Assembly (NCBI GenBank): GCA_958439725.1
Contig: CAUBWJ010000010.1
Span: 7,930 to 71,929 of the forward strand
From: an uncultured Muribaculaceae bacterium
GTDB taxonomy: Bacteria > Bacteroidota > Bacteroidia > Bacteroidales > Muribaculaceae
Length of the DNA stretch: 64,000 nt
Direction of reading: 5' to 3'
Shown here: piece by piece, positions 8,774-17,799 of the stretch
Layout of the letters: every line of letters starts with the position of its first letter
How positions within the stretch are numbered: the stretch's first letter is position 1
Notes under the pieces: model-generated
Databases searched by the model: none
Told to the model about the DNA's origin: nothing
What the model saw: only the letters and a program-made list of their open reading frames with translations
Translations under genes and position numbers: made by a program

Positions 8774-8878
8774 GGATGCACGAGCGTGCATCCCTACCGT
8801 TTGGACGGGAATTTGATTTTTGCAATACCTTCATGTTCACAATGCGTTGATTATAAGGGGATGCACGCGCGTGCATTC
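8774..8878. repeat. Two copies of a short palindromic repeat (GGATGCACGAGCGTGCATCC type)
   Basis: 8774-8797 holds the palindrome GATGCACG-A-GCGTGCATC followed by CCTAC. 8860-8878 holds a second copy with GATGCACGCGCGTGCATTC. A third, diverged copy lies at 52115-52138, also followed by GTTTGGACGG as at 8774. Just upstream, 8727-8751 is a separate hairpin built on GCTGCTCCATGGAGTAGC. Confidence 0.7.
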
Positions 8879-8897
8879 TTGCAAATTTGGGTGGGGA

Positions 8898-9845
8898 TTA
8901 GGGGTGGGGATGGTGGCGGAGGTTGTGGAAGAGGGCGGGGGCGTGGGGGATGAGAGCGGAGGGGGTGAGGGGACGGGAGGGGGAGTCGGTGAGGCCGGCC
9001 ATGGCTGCGAGGCGGCCTATTACCTCTGAAGGGGTGGAGGTGAGGCGGAGGTGGGCCATGCTCATGGCGTGGTCGCGTTTGGAGAGGCGGATGCCAGCTT
9101 CGTTGCAAATCAGCGGGAGATGGGCGAATTCGGGAGGAGTGTGGCCTAAAAGTCTGTAAAGCAATAGCTGTCGGGGGGTGGAAAGAAGAAGGTCGTCGCC
9201 GCGCACCACTTCCGTGACGCCCATCAGGGCATCGTCGACAACCACCGCGAGTTGATAGGCCCAGGCGCCGTCGGCGCGGCGGAGCACGAAGTCGCCGCAG
9301 TCGGTACTCAGGTTTGAGCTTATGGGGCCGCACAACCGGTCGGTGAACTCGATGGTTTCATCGGGCACCCAGAGACGCTCGGAATGAGGGCGGTCGGTGA
9401 CTACGGGGGGAAAGGGCGGAGCGGGAGCCGGTCGGCATGTGCCGGGATAGATGATGTTGCCGTCGGAGAGATGGGGCGCGTTCGAGGCCATGATGTCGGC
9501 GCGCGTGCAGAAGCAGGGATAAACCATGCCGGCGGAGCGCAGCTCCCCGAGGGCGGCGGCGTAGAGATGGCCGCGACGGCTCTGGCTATAGGGCCCGGAG
9601 GGGCCGACGTCGTCGAGACCGCCTTCGTCCCAGTCGAGACCGAGCCAGCGGAGATCGTCTTCTATCGCTTCGGCGTGCTCGCGGCGGGAGCGCTGCGGGT
9701 CAAGGTCTTCGATACGCAGAATCCATCGTCCACCGGCACTGCGGACCGATAGCCACGACATGAGGGCCGTGAAGAGGTTGCCCAGATGCATGCGTCCGGA
9801 TGGAGAAGGTGCGAAGCGCCCCACTACTGTAGGTTTCTGTGTCAT
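8898..9845 (-). CDS. gluQ: Glutamyl-Q tRNA(Asp) synthetase (GluQRS)
   Basis: Paralogue of the GluRS catalytic core that attaches glutamate to the queuosine base at position 34 of tRNA-Asp. The 315-residue length lacks the anticodon-binding domain, as expected. The N-terminus has GRFAPSPSGRMHLGN (HIGH-like), followed by LRIEDLDPQR. A zinc-type site reads PCFCTRAD ... YPGTCR. The KMSKS-like loop is RLSKRDHAM. The ATG overlaps the xerD stop (ATGA), so it is coupled to that gene. The C-terminal tail is Pro/His-rich and probably unstructured. Confidence 0.92.
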   Translation of the reverse strand: MTQKPTVVGRFAPSPSGRMHLGNLFTALMSWLSVRSAGGRWILRIEDLDPQRSRREHAEAIEDDLRWLGLDWDEGGLDDVGPSGPYSQSRRGHLYAAALGELRSAGMVYPCFCTRADIMASNAPHLSDGNIIYPGTCRPAPAPPFPPVVTDRPHSERLWVPDETIEFTDRLCGPISSNLSTDCGDFVLRRADGAWAYQLAVVVDDALMGVTEVVRGDDLLLSTPRQLLLYRLLGHTPPEFAHLPLICNEAGIRLSKRDHAMSMAHLRLTSTPSEVIGRLAAMAGLTDSPSRPLTPSALIPHAPALFHNLRHHPHP

Positions 9846-10768
9846 AGGTCGGCGAGAGCGGCAGGATTGTTTCGGGGATGGCAGGAAAGGATTTCGCTGC
9901 GCAGCCTTGAGGAGTCGATGTGTATGTAGATTTCTGTGGTGGCTATGCTTTCGTGGCCGAGCATCTGCTGGATGGCCCGCAGATTCGCGCCCCCTTCAAG
10001 CAGGTGGGTTGCAAAGGAATGGCGCAGAGTGTGGGGCGAGACCTCGCGTCTGATTCCCGCGAGATCGGCGAGGCGTTTCACTATGTAGAAAATCATCACG
10101 CGGGTGAGTCGGCGTCCGCGGCGCGAGATAAAAAGCATGTTTTCCTCGCCGGGCTTCACGTCGATGGCGGCGCGCTCCACGAGCCAGCGGCGAATCTCGG
10201 CGGCGGCCACGGGCGAGAGGGGCACAAGGCGTTCCTTCGAGCCTTTGCCTCGCACCACCACGTATTCCTCGTCGAGATACACGCGGCTGATTTCAAGGTT
10301 TATAAGCTCGCTGACGCGGAGGCCGCACCCATAAAGCGTTTCCATGATGGCGTGGTTGCGCACGGCCTCGGGTGATGCGGGGTCGATGGCTGAAATCATG
10401 GCGTCGATTTCTTCGACGCTCAGAACCTCCGGAAGGTGTCGGCCCGGTTTGGGATTTTCCAGAAGTATGGCAGGATTGGAATCGAGGTATCCTTCCATTT
10501 TCAGGAATCGGAAGAATGATTTCACTCCCGAGATTATGCGGGAGCGCGAGCGGGGAGAGATACCGAGGTCGAAAAGGTCGGCGGCGAAGGCCTGGAGGTG
10601 GGAGAGGGTGACATCGTTGAGCGAGACGCCTTCTTCGGTCAGATAGGCGATGAGTTTGGCGACGTCGGCCAGATAGGCGGTGCGGGTGTTGTCGGAGAGG
10701 CCGCGTTCGAGCACAAGAAAGGCCTCGAATCCGGCAATGGCTTTTTCGGTGTCGTCAATCTTTCTCAT
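9842..10768 (-). CDS. xerD: Site-specific tyrosine recombinase XerD
   Basis: 308-residue chromosome-dimer-resolution recombinase. The SAM-like N-terminal domain (about 1-95) is followed by the catalytic domain with Arg in LYGCGLRVSELINLE, Lys in RGKGSKERLVPL, HTLRHSFATHLLEGGANLRA (His-x-x-Arg), GHESIATTEIYIH and the Tyr nucleophile in the last of these. I chose the ATG at 10768 (MRKIDDTEK). The frame stays open to 11164, but that extension is Arg/Pro-rich, lies over the next gene and is a shadow. Gene order is methyltransferase-like, xerD, gluQ on the minus strand. Confidence 0.93.
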   Translation of the reverse strand: MRKIDDTEKAIAGFEAFLVLERGLSDNTRTAYLADVAKLIAYLTEEGVSLNDVTLSHLQAFAADLFDLGISPRSRSRIISGVKSFFRFLKMEGYLDSNPAILLENPKPGRHLPEVLSVEEIDAMISAIDPASPEAVRNHAIMETLYGCGLRVSELINLEISRVYLDEEYVVVRGKGSKERLVPLSPVAAAEIRRWLVERAAIDVKPGEENMLFISRRGRRLTRVMIFYIVKRLADLAGIRREVSPHTLRHSFATHLLEGGANLRAIQQMLGHESIATTEIYIHIDSSRLRSEILSCHPRNNPAALADL

Positions 10769-10782
10769 GGCGGGGAAGGAGG

Positions 10783-11286
10783 TCAGTCGGTGAGTTCGAA
10801 TGTCTGGCGCGGCAGATGGGGCAGCCCTACGTAGACGGAGCCGGAGGAGCCTTTGAACGACATGCCGAAGGCCGGGGCACAGTGGGCCACCGGGTCGGAA
10901 TAAGGAAGCGTGGAAAATATTATTGTGCCCGGTTCCGGAGCGCCGCGGAATGTTCCGGTGCAGATCATGAACGGGGCATTTCCGGTGACGATTGTTGCCG
11001 AGGGCATGGCTGCTTCCAGTGCGGCGAGCATTGCGGGAGAGAGGGTGGTGCCGGGCATGAGGCCGATGACAGGGGGACGGAAGCGGAGAACGACGCGGAA
11101 GAGGAGCCGGGACGTGGCCGCATCGCGGCGCGAAGCGGCGAGTGAGGCAATCCGGGCGTAGCAATAGTATGCGCAGGGCTGCGCGAGCACCTCCCGGATG
11201 AAGTCGAAGGCAAACGGTGAGTGGACGCCGAAGCCCCGCGAGCGGAGGCGGCGCGAGAGGGGATGCTTAGCCCACTGTAGGTTCAT
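10783..11286 (-). CDS. Short SAM-methyltransferase-like conserved protein
   Basis: 167 residues from ATG 11286. The N-terminus RGFGVHSPFAFDFIREVL matches the opening motif of a Bacteroidota family of class I methyltransferase-like proteins of about 230-250 residues, and the end LPRQTFELTD matches that family's terminal PRQ motif. The part between is shortened and I do not see a convincing SAM-binding GxGxG motif, so enzymatic activity is doubtful. It overlaps the stop of the YfhO gene by 20 bp and ends 14 bp before xerD. The function is unknown. Confidence 0.65.
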   Translation of the reverse strand: MNLQWAKHPLSRRLRSRGFGVHSPFAFDFIREVLAQPCAYYCYARIASLAASRRDAATSRLLFRVVLRFRPPVIGLMPGTTLSPAMLAALEAAMPSATIVTGNAPFMICTGTFRGAPEPGTIIFSTLPYSDPVAHCAPAFGMSFKGSSGSVYVGLPHLPRQTFELTD

Positions 11287-13852
11287 GCGCGGGAACGGTT
11301 TCGGCTTTCCGACGGCCGATGATATATAGCGCAAGGGCTGCGGCGAGAGCTATATAGATGATAATCACCGCTATGGTGGCGGCTGTGTCGGTGGCGTGGA
11401 GCGAGGCGGGGTCGAAGCGCATCTCCACTGTGTGGCTGCCGGCAGGGAGCCTGATGGCACGCAGCAGATAGTTTACGCGGCCTATATCCACGGGCTGACC
11501 GTCGATGGTGGCAGTCCATCCCCAGGGGAAGAACACCTCGGAGAACACTGCCACGCCTCCGCGGGCGCTCTCGGCGTGGTAGGTGAGGCGGTTGGGAGCG
11601 TAGGTGGTGAGGCGTATGGTGTCGGCGGCGGCGCGCGGTGCGGAGGTGCCGAGAATGTCGCTGAAACGGCGGTCGGCCACGGCTGTGCGCGCGGGATTGA
11701 TGACGTCGAGAGCGGCCATTTCGGCATCGGCGCCGTCAACGTAGGCCACGGAGTCGACAAACCAGGCGTTGCCGAGGGCTTCTTCGTTCTGAAGCGGGGT
11801 ACCAGTATAGTCAACTATATAGCGGGCATTGAGCATGTTGACGGCATTCCAGTCGCCTGCCGAGGGATTTCCGGAGAGGAAGGGCTGGAAGTGACGGTCG
11901 ATAAGATCCTGATAGCGGGTGAGCTTGGCGGCGTGGTAGCCTCCGATGGTCTTGTGGCGGTAGGACGGGCCGGGCTGCCAGAACTGGGGCATGTTGAGCA
12001 CGCGGTAGCTCGTGACGGTGTCGGCGAGGATTGTGCGGTCAGCATCGGTGAGCGGGAACGGGTCGCCGCGGCTGAGGCGCTTGGGCACGAAGCTTTCCGT
12101 GTCGAGATAGCGCTTGTTGACAAAGAAAAGGTCGCCGCACACGAGCGCTCCGGCTATCACGGCAGCGAGGCCGAGGGAGAGTTTGCCGTAAAGGTAGAGC
12201 AGGAGGATGCCGAACCCCGCGCCGGCTATCATAAAGCTGCGCATGGCGTCGGCGCTCACCATGGAATAGCGGAGATTCTCAATGGCTCCGAATATGTGGG
12301 GATTGTTGAGGGAGAATGCCTGAAGGGTGGCCGCGTCGGCGCCCTGGGCGGTGAGCTGCCGGGCGATCATGGCGTCGGTCTGACGGTCGGTGTCGGTCAC
12401 CGCGGAGCCGAAGACGGAGGGCGCGATTATGGCAAGAAGGCAGATTCCCAGCGCAATGCCGAAGCCCCAGGCTATGCCGCGGCGGTTGCGCGCAAGCGAC
12501 TCGGCGGGAGTGCCTGTGAAAATCTGCTGCAGCGCCATGGCCGCGAGCAGGGGCATGGTGAATTCGGCTATCACCAGAATGCTCTCTACGGTTCGGAACT
12601 TATTGTACATCGGCATGTAGTCAATCATGATGTCGGTGAGCCACATGCAGTTGCGCCCGAGGGCAAGGAGGATGGAGAACACCGTGAGAATCACGAGCGC
12701 CCACTTGAGCGGGCCGCGCACCATGAAGCATCCGGCGAGGAACAGCGCGAAAATCAGCGCGCCGATATAGACGGGGCCGTTGGTTGGCTCAGGCTCGCCG
12801 AAATACTGGCCTACGTAGCCCAGGTAATAGGCTTCGTCGGGGGAAATAGTGCCGTTTTTAACCATCTCCTTGGCTTCGTCGAGGTCGGCGAGAGTGAGCA
12901 TCTTGTTGGAGCCTTTCTCGGGTTTGACAGTAGCGCCGCCCTTGATGTCGGGGATGAGGAGGGTGAAGGTCTCGGCACCGCCGTAGCTGTACTGGGTAAT
13001 GTAGTCGCGGTCGAGGCCTGCCTCGGAGCCTGCCGAGGCATCTGTGCGGGTCAGCTCGGAATGGCCTCCGCGCATGGTCTCCTTGGAGTATTCGTAGGTG
13101 TAGTAGAGGCTCGGGAGATTGGCCGTCACGGCAGCCACGCCGGCAAGGGCGAGGGAGCCTGTGGCTATGAGCCAGCGGCGCATCTCACGCGCTCTGACGG
13201 CCTTGATCAGGGCCACGATGACGAAGGCGAGGATGACGAACAGGAAGTAGTAGGACATCTGCACGTGGTTGCTTGCAATCTGCATCATGGCGAAGAGGGC
13301 GGCAATTGCCGCTCCGGCAAGATAACGGCCGCGGTAGCAGAGGATTATACCGGCTATTGTGGGCGGGATATAGGCGAGGGTGACGAACTTCCAGATGTGT
13401 CCGGCACCGATCAGAATCACGAAATAGGATGAGAATCCGTAGGCAATGGCTCCGATGAGGGCCACATACCACCGCATGCGCATGGTCATGAGCAGGATGA
13501 AGAAACCGAGCATCATCATCATCACGAGGTTGGCGGGAGCCGGAAGGCCGAAGCCCATCACGGTGTTGATCCAGCGGAAGAGCGCCCCGGAGGGGTAGGA
13601 GGGAGAAATCTGGAAGGTGGGCATGCCGGAGAATACAGAATTGGTCCAGCGGGAGGTCTCGCCCGTGGCTTCGTGGAAGGCCTTGACTTCCTGGCCTATG
13701 GCTATGCCCTGCTGGGTGTCGTACTGCTGGAGGACGTTGCCCTGGGCGGCGTCGGGATAGAAGTAGACGAAGGCTATTATGGCCATGAGGACCAGCGATA
13801 TGAGAGTGCCGAGGAATGTGCGGCTGCGGAGGACTTGCTTTGTGCGGTTCAT
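11267..13852 (-). CDS. YfhO-family polytopic membrane protein
   Basis: 861 residues with a first membrane helix at 13-32 (FLGTLISLVLMAIIAFVYFY), then many hydrophobic segments through about 570, a soluble C-terminal region and a last helix (TIAVIIIYIALAAALALYII). The GSHTVEMRFDP motif near the end and the SGMPTFQISPSYP segment are typical of Bacteroidota YfhO (PF09586) proteins. In Firmicutes the family is linked to glycosylation of teichoic acids. In Bacteroidota the substrate is unknown, and a GT-C-like glycosyltransferase role is inference. It is followed by the methyltransferase-like gene with an overlap. Confidence 0.88.
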   Translation of the reverse strand: MNRTKQVLRSRTFLGTLISLVLMAIIAFVYFYPDAAQGNVLQQYDTQQGIAIGQEVKAFHEATGETSRWTNSVFSGMPTFQISPSYPSGALFRWINTVMGFGLPAPANLVMMMMLGFFILLMTMRMRWYVALIGAIAYGFSSYFVILIGAGHIWKFVTLAYIPPTIAGIILCYRGRYLAGAAIAALFAMMQIASNHVQMSYYFLFVILAFVIVALIKAVRAREMRRWLIATGSLALAGVAAVTANLPSLYYTYEYSKETMRGGHSELTRTDASAGSEAGLDRDYITQYSYGGAETFTLLIPDIKGGATVKPEKGSNKMLTLADLDEAKEMVKNGTISPDEAYYLGYVGQYFGEPEPTNGPVYIGALIFALFLAGCFMVRGPLKWALVILTVFSILLALGRNCMWLTDIMIDYMPMYNKFRTVESILVIAEFTMPLLAAMALQQIFTGTPAESLARNRRGIAWGFGIALGICLLAIIAPSVFGSAVTDTDRQTDAMIARQLTAQGADAATLQAFSLNNPHIFGAIENLRYSMVSADAMRSFMIAGAGFGILLLYLYGKLSLGLAAVIAGALVCGDLFFVNKRYLDTESFVPKRLSRGDPFPLTDADRTILADTVTSYRVLNMPQFWQPGPSYRHKTIGGYHAAKLTRYQDLIDRHFQPFLSGNPSAGDWNAVNMLNARYIVDYTGTPLQNEEALGNAWFVDSVAYVDGADAEMAALDVINPARTAVADRRFSDILGTSAPRAAADTIRLTTYAPNRLTYHAESARGGVAVFSEVFFPWGWTATIDGQPVDIGRVNYLLRAIRLPAGSHTVEMRFDPASLHATDTAATIAVIIIYIALAAALALYIIGRRKAETVPAHEPTVG

Positions 13853-13932
13853 TGCGTATTTTGGATTTTGGGCCTAAAGTTACGAAAAATATTCTGTGGG
13901 GTAGCTAAGTTAGCTGATTTAGCTTAAATAGG

Positions 13933-13972
13933 AAGGCGTTGCGCCAAATATCGGAATTTGACGCAACGCCTT
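13933..13972. terminator. Stem-loop between the tricorn-like and YfhO genes
   Basis: AAGGCGTTGCG pairs perfectly with CGCAACGCCTT across an 18-nt loop, 30 bp after the stop of the minus-strand tricorn gene. There is no T run, so termination is likely but not certain. Confidence 0.5.
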
Positions 13973-14002
13973 GGATGGGATTCGAATTCTAATGTTTAAC
14001 CG

Positions 14003-17000
14003 TCAGAGGCCGAGGGATTTGAATGTACGGGGAGCGGGGACGGGGGGAAGGGGTTTGCGGTCCTTGAGCTGGTCGAGGGCAACCTGGATGGCTTTGTCGA
14101 GCTGCTGGTCGGTGCCGGCTTCTTCTTTCACGGGGTCGTTGTCGATTAGAATGTCGGGGTCAACGCCGTGGTTTTCAACAATCCACTGGCCGGTGGCCGC
14201 GTCGTAGTTGGTGAAGAAGGGCACGCGCACGTCGGTTCCGTCCATGTAGGGGAGCGAGCCGCTGATGCCGATGATACCGCCCCAGGTGCGGGTGCCCACA
14301 ACGGTGCCGAGCTTGTTGGCCTTGAAGCTCCAGGGGAAGAGGTCGCCGTCGCTGGCTGAATATTTGTTGATCAGGAGCACTTTCGGGCCGGTATGGGAGC
14401 CGTCGGGGACTGTGCCGGTGAGGTTGGAGCCGCGGCGCATTGTCATGCGGTAGGGGCGGCGCATCAGTCGCTCGATGATCATGGGGCTCACGTTGCCGCC
14501 GCCGTTGGCGCGGTCGTCGATGATGAGGGCTTCTTTGTCGAGCTGCGGATAGAAATAGCGTGCGAACTCGTTGAGGCCTTCGGGACCCATGTCGGGGATG
14601 TAGATGTAGCCCACGCGGCCGCCGGAGGCCTTGTCGACGCGGTCGATGTTGCGGCGCACCCACTGGAGGTGGCGCAGAGGATATTCATTGTCAAGGGGTT
14701 TGACAACGATCTTGCGGGCTGCTTTGGCGGAGCCGGCGGGAGCGATGGTAAGCTCGGTGAGCACGCTGGCTTTTCCGGCGAGGAGCGTCTGGATGTTGGC
14801 AACGGTGTCGGTTGCGATGCCGTCGATGGCGGTGATGACGTCGCCGGCCTTAACGCCTGTGCCGGGCTGGGCAAGCGGGGAAACGAGTTCCTTGGAGTAG
14901 GGAGCGCCCTCGAGGATGGCGTCGATGCGGTAGCCGCCTTTCACACGGCTGATGTCGGCACCGAGCAGACCCATGGAGACGCGGGGAGCTTCGGGTTTCT
15001 CGCCGGGATTTACGTAGGCGTGGCCGCAGGCAAGCTCGGATATCATCTCGCCGATGAGGTAGTTGAGGTCGAGGCGTGTCTTTACCCAGGGAAGCAGGGC
15101 GGCATATTTGTCGTGGATGGCTTTCCAATCTACGCCGTGCATATTTTCAAGATAGAAGCCGTCGCGGTAGGCGCGCCAGGTCTCGTTGAAAATCTGCGCC
15201 CACTCGGCGGGATAGTCGATGACGGCAACCATGTCGGAGAGGTCGACGGGTTTGTCGAGCTTCACTTTCGATGCCGAGAGGGGACCGGTGTATATTTTTT
15301 CACCTATTATATATAAGGCGTGTTTCCCGTCGGCAGCCGGAATCATCATGGCGTCGGCCACGGCGTTGTCCTCGGCCTTGGCAAGGTCGAAGGCGCGGGT
15401 GGAACGGCGGGAGGAGTACCACACGTTTTTGCCGTCGGAGTAGACGGGACGATAGTAGCCTGCCTGGAGTGGAAGCTTGACTATGCGGCCGGGAAGGCCT
15501 TCGGGGTCGATGGTGACGGCCGTAGCATCCGACTTGTCGGACTTGTCGGACTTGTCGGATTTTGTGGCGAGTTTTTCGTCTTCGGGGAGGAGGGGAGAGG
15601 GGGTGTCGGCGGTGAGCATGGCCATGTAGATGCCGCCCATGTTGTTGTAGACGTGGTTCCACTCAAGCTGTCCGTAGGTGGGGTTGAAGTCGCGCTCGGA
15701 GGTGAAGATGAGGTAGCGGCCGTCGGAGGAGAATATCGGGGAGGATGAATCATACCATTTTTCTGTCACGGGATACTCTTTGCCGTCGGCGAGGGAGCGC
15801 ACGTAGATCACGCCCATCTGGTTGGCGCCGGAGCGGGAATAGGCTATCCAGCGGCTGTCGGGTGATACGGCTATGCCGCGCATCTCGTGCTCGGGATTGG
15901 TGAAGAGCACGGTTTTTGCGCCTGATGCGGGATCAACGCTCACCACGCGGTTCTTACGGTCGGTGTAGATGATGCGGCGTGCGTCAGGCGTCCACTGGAG
16001 GGCGCGAATGTAGGTGTCGTTGCCTTTGGTAAGCTGGCGTGGCGAGGAGCCGTCGGCGTCCTTGAGCCAGATTTCGGTCTCGCCGGTGGCGTCGGAGATG
16101 TAGGCTATCGACTTGCCGTCGGGGCTCCACACGGCAGCGCGGTCGTGCGCGCCGGGAGTGCGGGTGATGTTGCGCGTCACGCCTTTGCCGGCTGCGGGAA
16201 CGTCGAACACTTCGCCGCGGGCCGTCACGGCCATGCGCTCGGCTGCGGGCGAGGGGCTGGCGTTGGTTATGCGGTCGGCCACGGACTGCTGCTGCGGACG
16301 GGCGTAGACGTTGTCGGCGGCAAGGGTGATGTCGATTTTGCGCGACTGTCGTGTGGTGGGGTCGAAGGCGTAGATGTAGCCGCCTTTCTCAAACACGATG
16401 GTGCGGCCGTCGGACGAGGGGAACTTGATGTCGAAGTCGGTGAAGTCGGTCACCTTCTCGGTTTTGCCGGTGAGGGTGTTGTAGGCGAAGAGGTTCATGG
16501 TCATGTCGCGGTCGGAGATGAAGAAAATCTCGTCGCCGATCCACATCGGGGCGATGTCCTGCGCCGGGTTGGAGGTGATGTTGGTCACGGTGCCTTTTGC
16601 GGGGTCGTAGATCCAGATGTCGTCGGCCATTCCGCCGCGGTAGTATTTCCAGGTGCGGAATTCGCGCATCACGCGGTTGTAGGCCATGCGCTTCCCGTCG
16701 GGCGAGAAGGAGCAGAAGCCGCCTTCAGGCAGGGGAATGCGGGTGGGCATCGAGCCGTCGGTGGGAGCTTTCCAGAGCTGGCCGTCGAATCCGTCGCCTA
16801 TGCGGTTGCGGTAGACAACCGTGCCGTCGGGCGCCCAGCCCATGGTGATGTTGTTGGGACCCATGCGGTCGCCCAGGTCGTCGCGCGAATTAGTAGAGGT
16901 GTAGGTGATGCGGCGCGGTTCGCCTCCGCGGGCGTCCATCAGATATACTTCGGTGTTGCCGTCGTATTGTCCGGTGAAGGCTATCTGGCGCCCGTCGGGC

Positions 17001-17230
17001 GAGAAGCGGGGAAAAATCTCGTTGCCGACGTGGGAGGTGAGGCGGCGTGCCTCGCCGCCTGCAAGCGGGGCGGTGTAGAGGTCGCCGGCGTAGCTGAACA
17101 CCACGTCGCGGCCGTTGGTGGCCGGGAAGCGGAGCAGTCTTGCCTCGGGACCCGTGGTGGCAGCCGGAGCGGCTGCGGCCTGGGTTGCGGCTGCGGCAAG
17201 CAGCGCAAGAAGGGTGATTTGCTTTTTCAT
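14003..17230 (-). CDS. Tricorn-like S41 protease with beta-propeller and PDZ domains
   Basis: 1075-residue secreted protease. The signal peptide is KKQITLLALLAAAATQAAAA. Residues about 30-330 and 330-650 form TolB/WD40-like propellers with repeated SPDG/SxDGR motifs (FSPDGRQIAF, WSPDGKSIAY). Then come a tricorn C1 helical domain, a PDZ domain near 760-850 (GAPYSKELVSPLAQPG) and the S41 core with the nucleophile Ser in NKYSASDGDLFPW. Between the propellers and C1 an SDK tripeptide repeats (SDKSDKSDKSD near 560-570), encoded by a 9-bp tandem repeat. The family degrades oligopeptides. The adjacent SusC/SusD pair is divergent, and a joint role in peptide use is inference. Confidence 0.9.
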   Translation of the reverse strand: MKKQITLLALLAAAATQAAAAPAATTGPEARLLRFPATNGRDVVFSYAGDLYTAPLAGGEARRLTSHVGNEIFPRFSPDGRQIAFTGQYDGNTEVYLMDARGGEPRRITYTSTNSRDDLGDRMGPNNITMGWAPDGTVVYRNRIGDGFDGQLWKAPTDGSMPTRIPLPEGGFCSFSPDGKRMAYNRVMREFRTWKYYRGGMADDIWIYDPAKGTVTNITSNPAQDIAPMWIGDEIFFISDRDMTMNLFAYNTLTGKTEKVTDFTDFDIKFPSSDGRTIVFEKGGYIYAFDPTTRQSRKIDITLAADNVYARPQQQSVADRITNASPSPAAERMAVTARGEVFDVPAAGKGVTRNITRTPGAHDRAAVWSPDGKSIAYISDATGETEIWLKDADGSSPRQLTKGNDTYIRALQWTPDARRIIYTDRKNRVVSVDPASGAKTVLFTNPEHEMRGIAVSPDSRWIAYSRSGANQMGVIYVRSLADGKEYPVTEKWYDSSSPIFSSDGRYLIFTSERDFNPTYGQLEWNHVYNNMGGIYMAMLTADTPSPLLPEDEKLATKSDKSDKSDKSDATAVTIDPEGLPGRIVKLPLQAGYYRPVYSDGKNVWYSSRRSTRAFDLAKAEDNAVADAMMIPAADGKHALYIIGEKIYTGPLSASKVKLDKPVDLSDMVAVIDYPAEWAQIFNETWRAYRDGFYLENMHGVDWKAIHDKYAALLPWVKTRLDLNYLIGEMISELACGHAYVNPGEKPEAPRVSMGLLGADISRVKGGYRIDAILEGAPYSKELVSPLAQPGTGVKAGDVITAIDGIATDTVANIQTLLAGKASVLTELTIAPAGSAKAARKIVVKPLDNEYPLRHLQWVRRNIDRVDKASGGRVGYIYIPDMGPEGLNEFARYFYPQLDKEALIIDDRANGGGNVSPMIIERLMRRPYRMTMRRGSNLTGTVPDGSHTGPKVLLINKYSASDGDLFPWSFKANKLGTVVGTRTWGGIIGISGSLPYMDGTDVRVPFFTNYDAATGQWIVENHGVDPDILIDNDPVKEEAGTDQQLDKAIQVALDQLKDRKPLPPVPAPRTFKSLGL
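15529..15559. repeat. 9-bp tandem repeat inside the tricorn-like gene
   Basis: The 9-mer CGGACTTGT repeats three times in frame and encodes Ser-Asp-Lys on the minus strand. It lies in a linker. It resembles the 9-bp units at 23345-23515. Confidence 0.75.
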
Positions 17231-17606
17231 AAGCTGTGGAATGATTGGTTAAAATATGTTGTGCCACGGCAAATATACATAATTTTTCTGAGGAGACCCC
17301 ATGCCGACGCGGATTGCGAGGCACGCATGCTCCGCAACTTGCATCTTTGTTTTAGTAGCTTGTCTCTTTATTTTATATGGAGGCTTCCTTTTCTCCGGCT
17401 CCGCAGGGAGGTTGCAAAGAAATCGCGCCTCCGGCGCTCCGTGGGGAGAAACGGCGGGAAGTTGAGCGCCCCGGAGGCGAAGCGCCGACCATAGGAGTCG
17501 GGTTGTAAAAATGGGTTTAGGTATGTTAAATAAGCCTTTTAGGGGTTGAATGGATACTAAACGGGTAAGGAAATGCGTTTTGTCATAGAAAAAAACAACT
17601 GTTTTG
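17231..17606. other. Intergenic region with a degenerate dispersed-repeat copy
   Basis: 17400-17446 carries a partial copy of the dispersed repeat in plus orientation (a TTGCAAAGAAATCGCGCC core then CCGGCGCTCC). 17466-17488 contains GGAGGCGAAGCGCCGACC, also repeat-like. I see no gene in either strand; the frames here are short and repeat-derived. Confidence 0.5.
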
Positions 17607-17638
17607 TTGGAATTGTCGATGTTTTTATTGTAAATTTG
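17607..17638 (+). promoter_or_regulatory. Probable promoter of the first susCD operon
   Basis: TTG (17607-17609) and TAAATTTG (17631-17638) are spaced by 21 bp. This leaves a leader of about 155 nt before susC, long enough for post-transcriptional control. Confidence 0.55.
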
Positions 17639-17799
17639 CAAGTGGAAGTCTACGAGCGTATGCCCGTTTCTTCCCGATGCCATGGAATCAAAACCAATGC
17701 AAATTGAAAGAGACCATACAGGAAAAATATCCAATACCAATCGAAATATAAATATTTTAGATACACATTTTTATTAATCAATCTTTTTTTAACCAATCT

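Noticed and set aside
10769..11164. N-terminal extension of the xerD frame (132 extra codons)
   Set aside because: The extension is Arg/Pro/His-rich and lies over the methyltransferase-like gene; XerD proteins start near MRKIDDTEK.
11396..13432. 678-codon plus-strand open frame opposite the YfhO gene
   Set aside because: It is antisense to a clear membrane protein and has Gly/Glu/His-rich low-information content typical of GC3-driven shadow frames.
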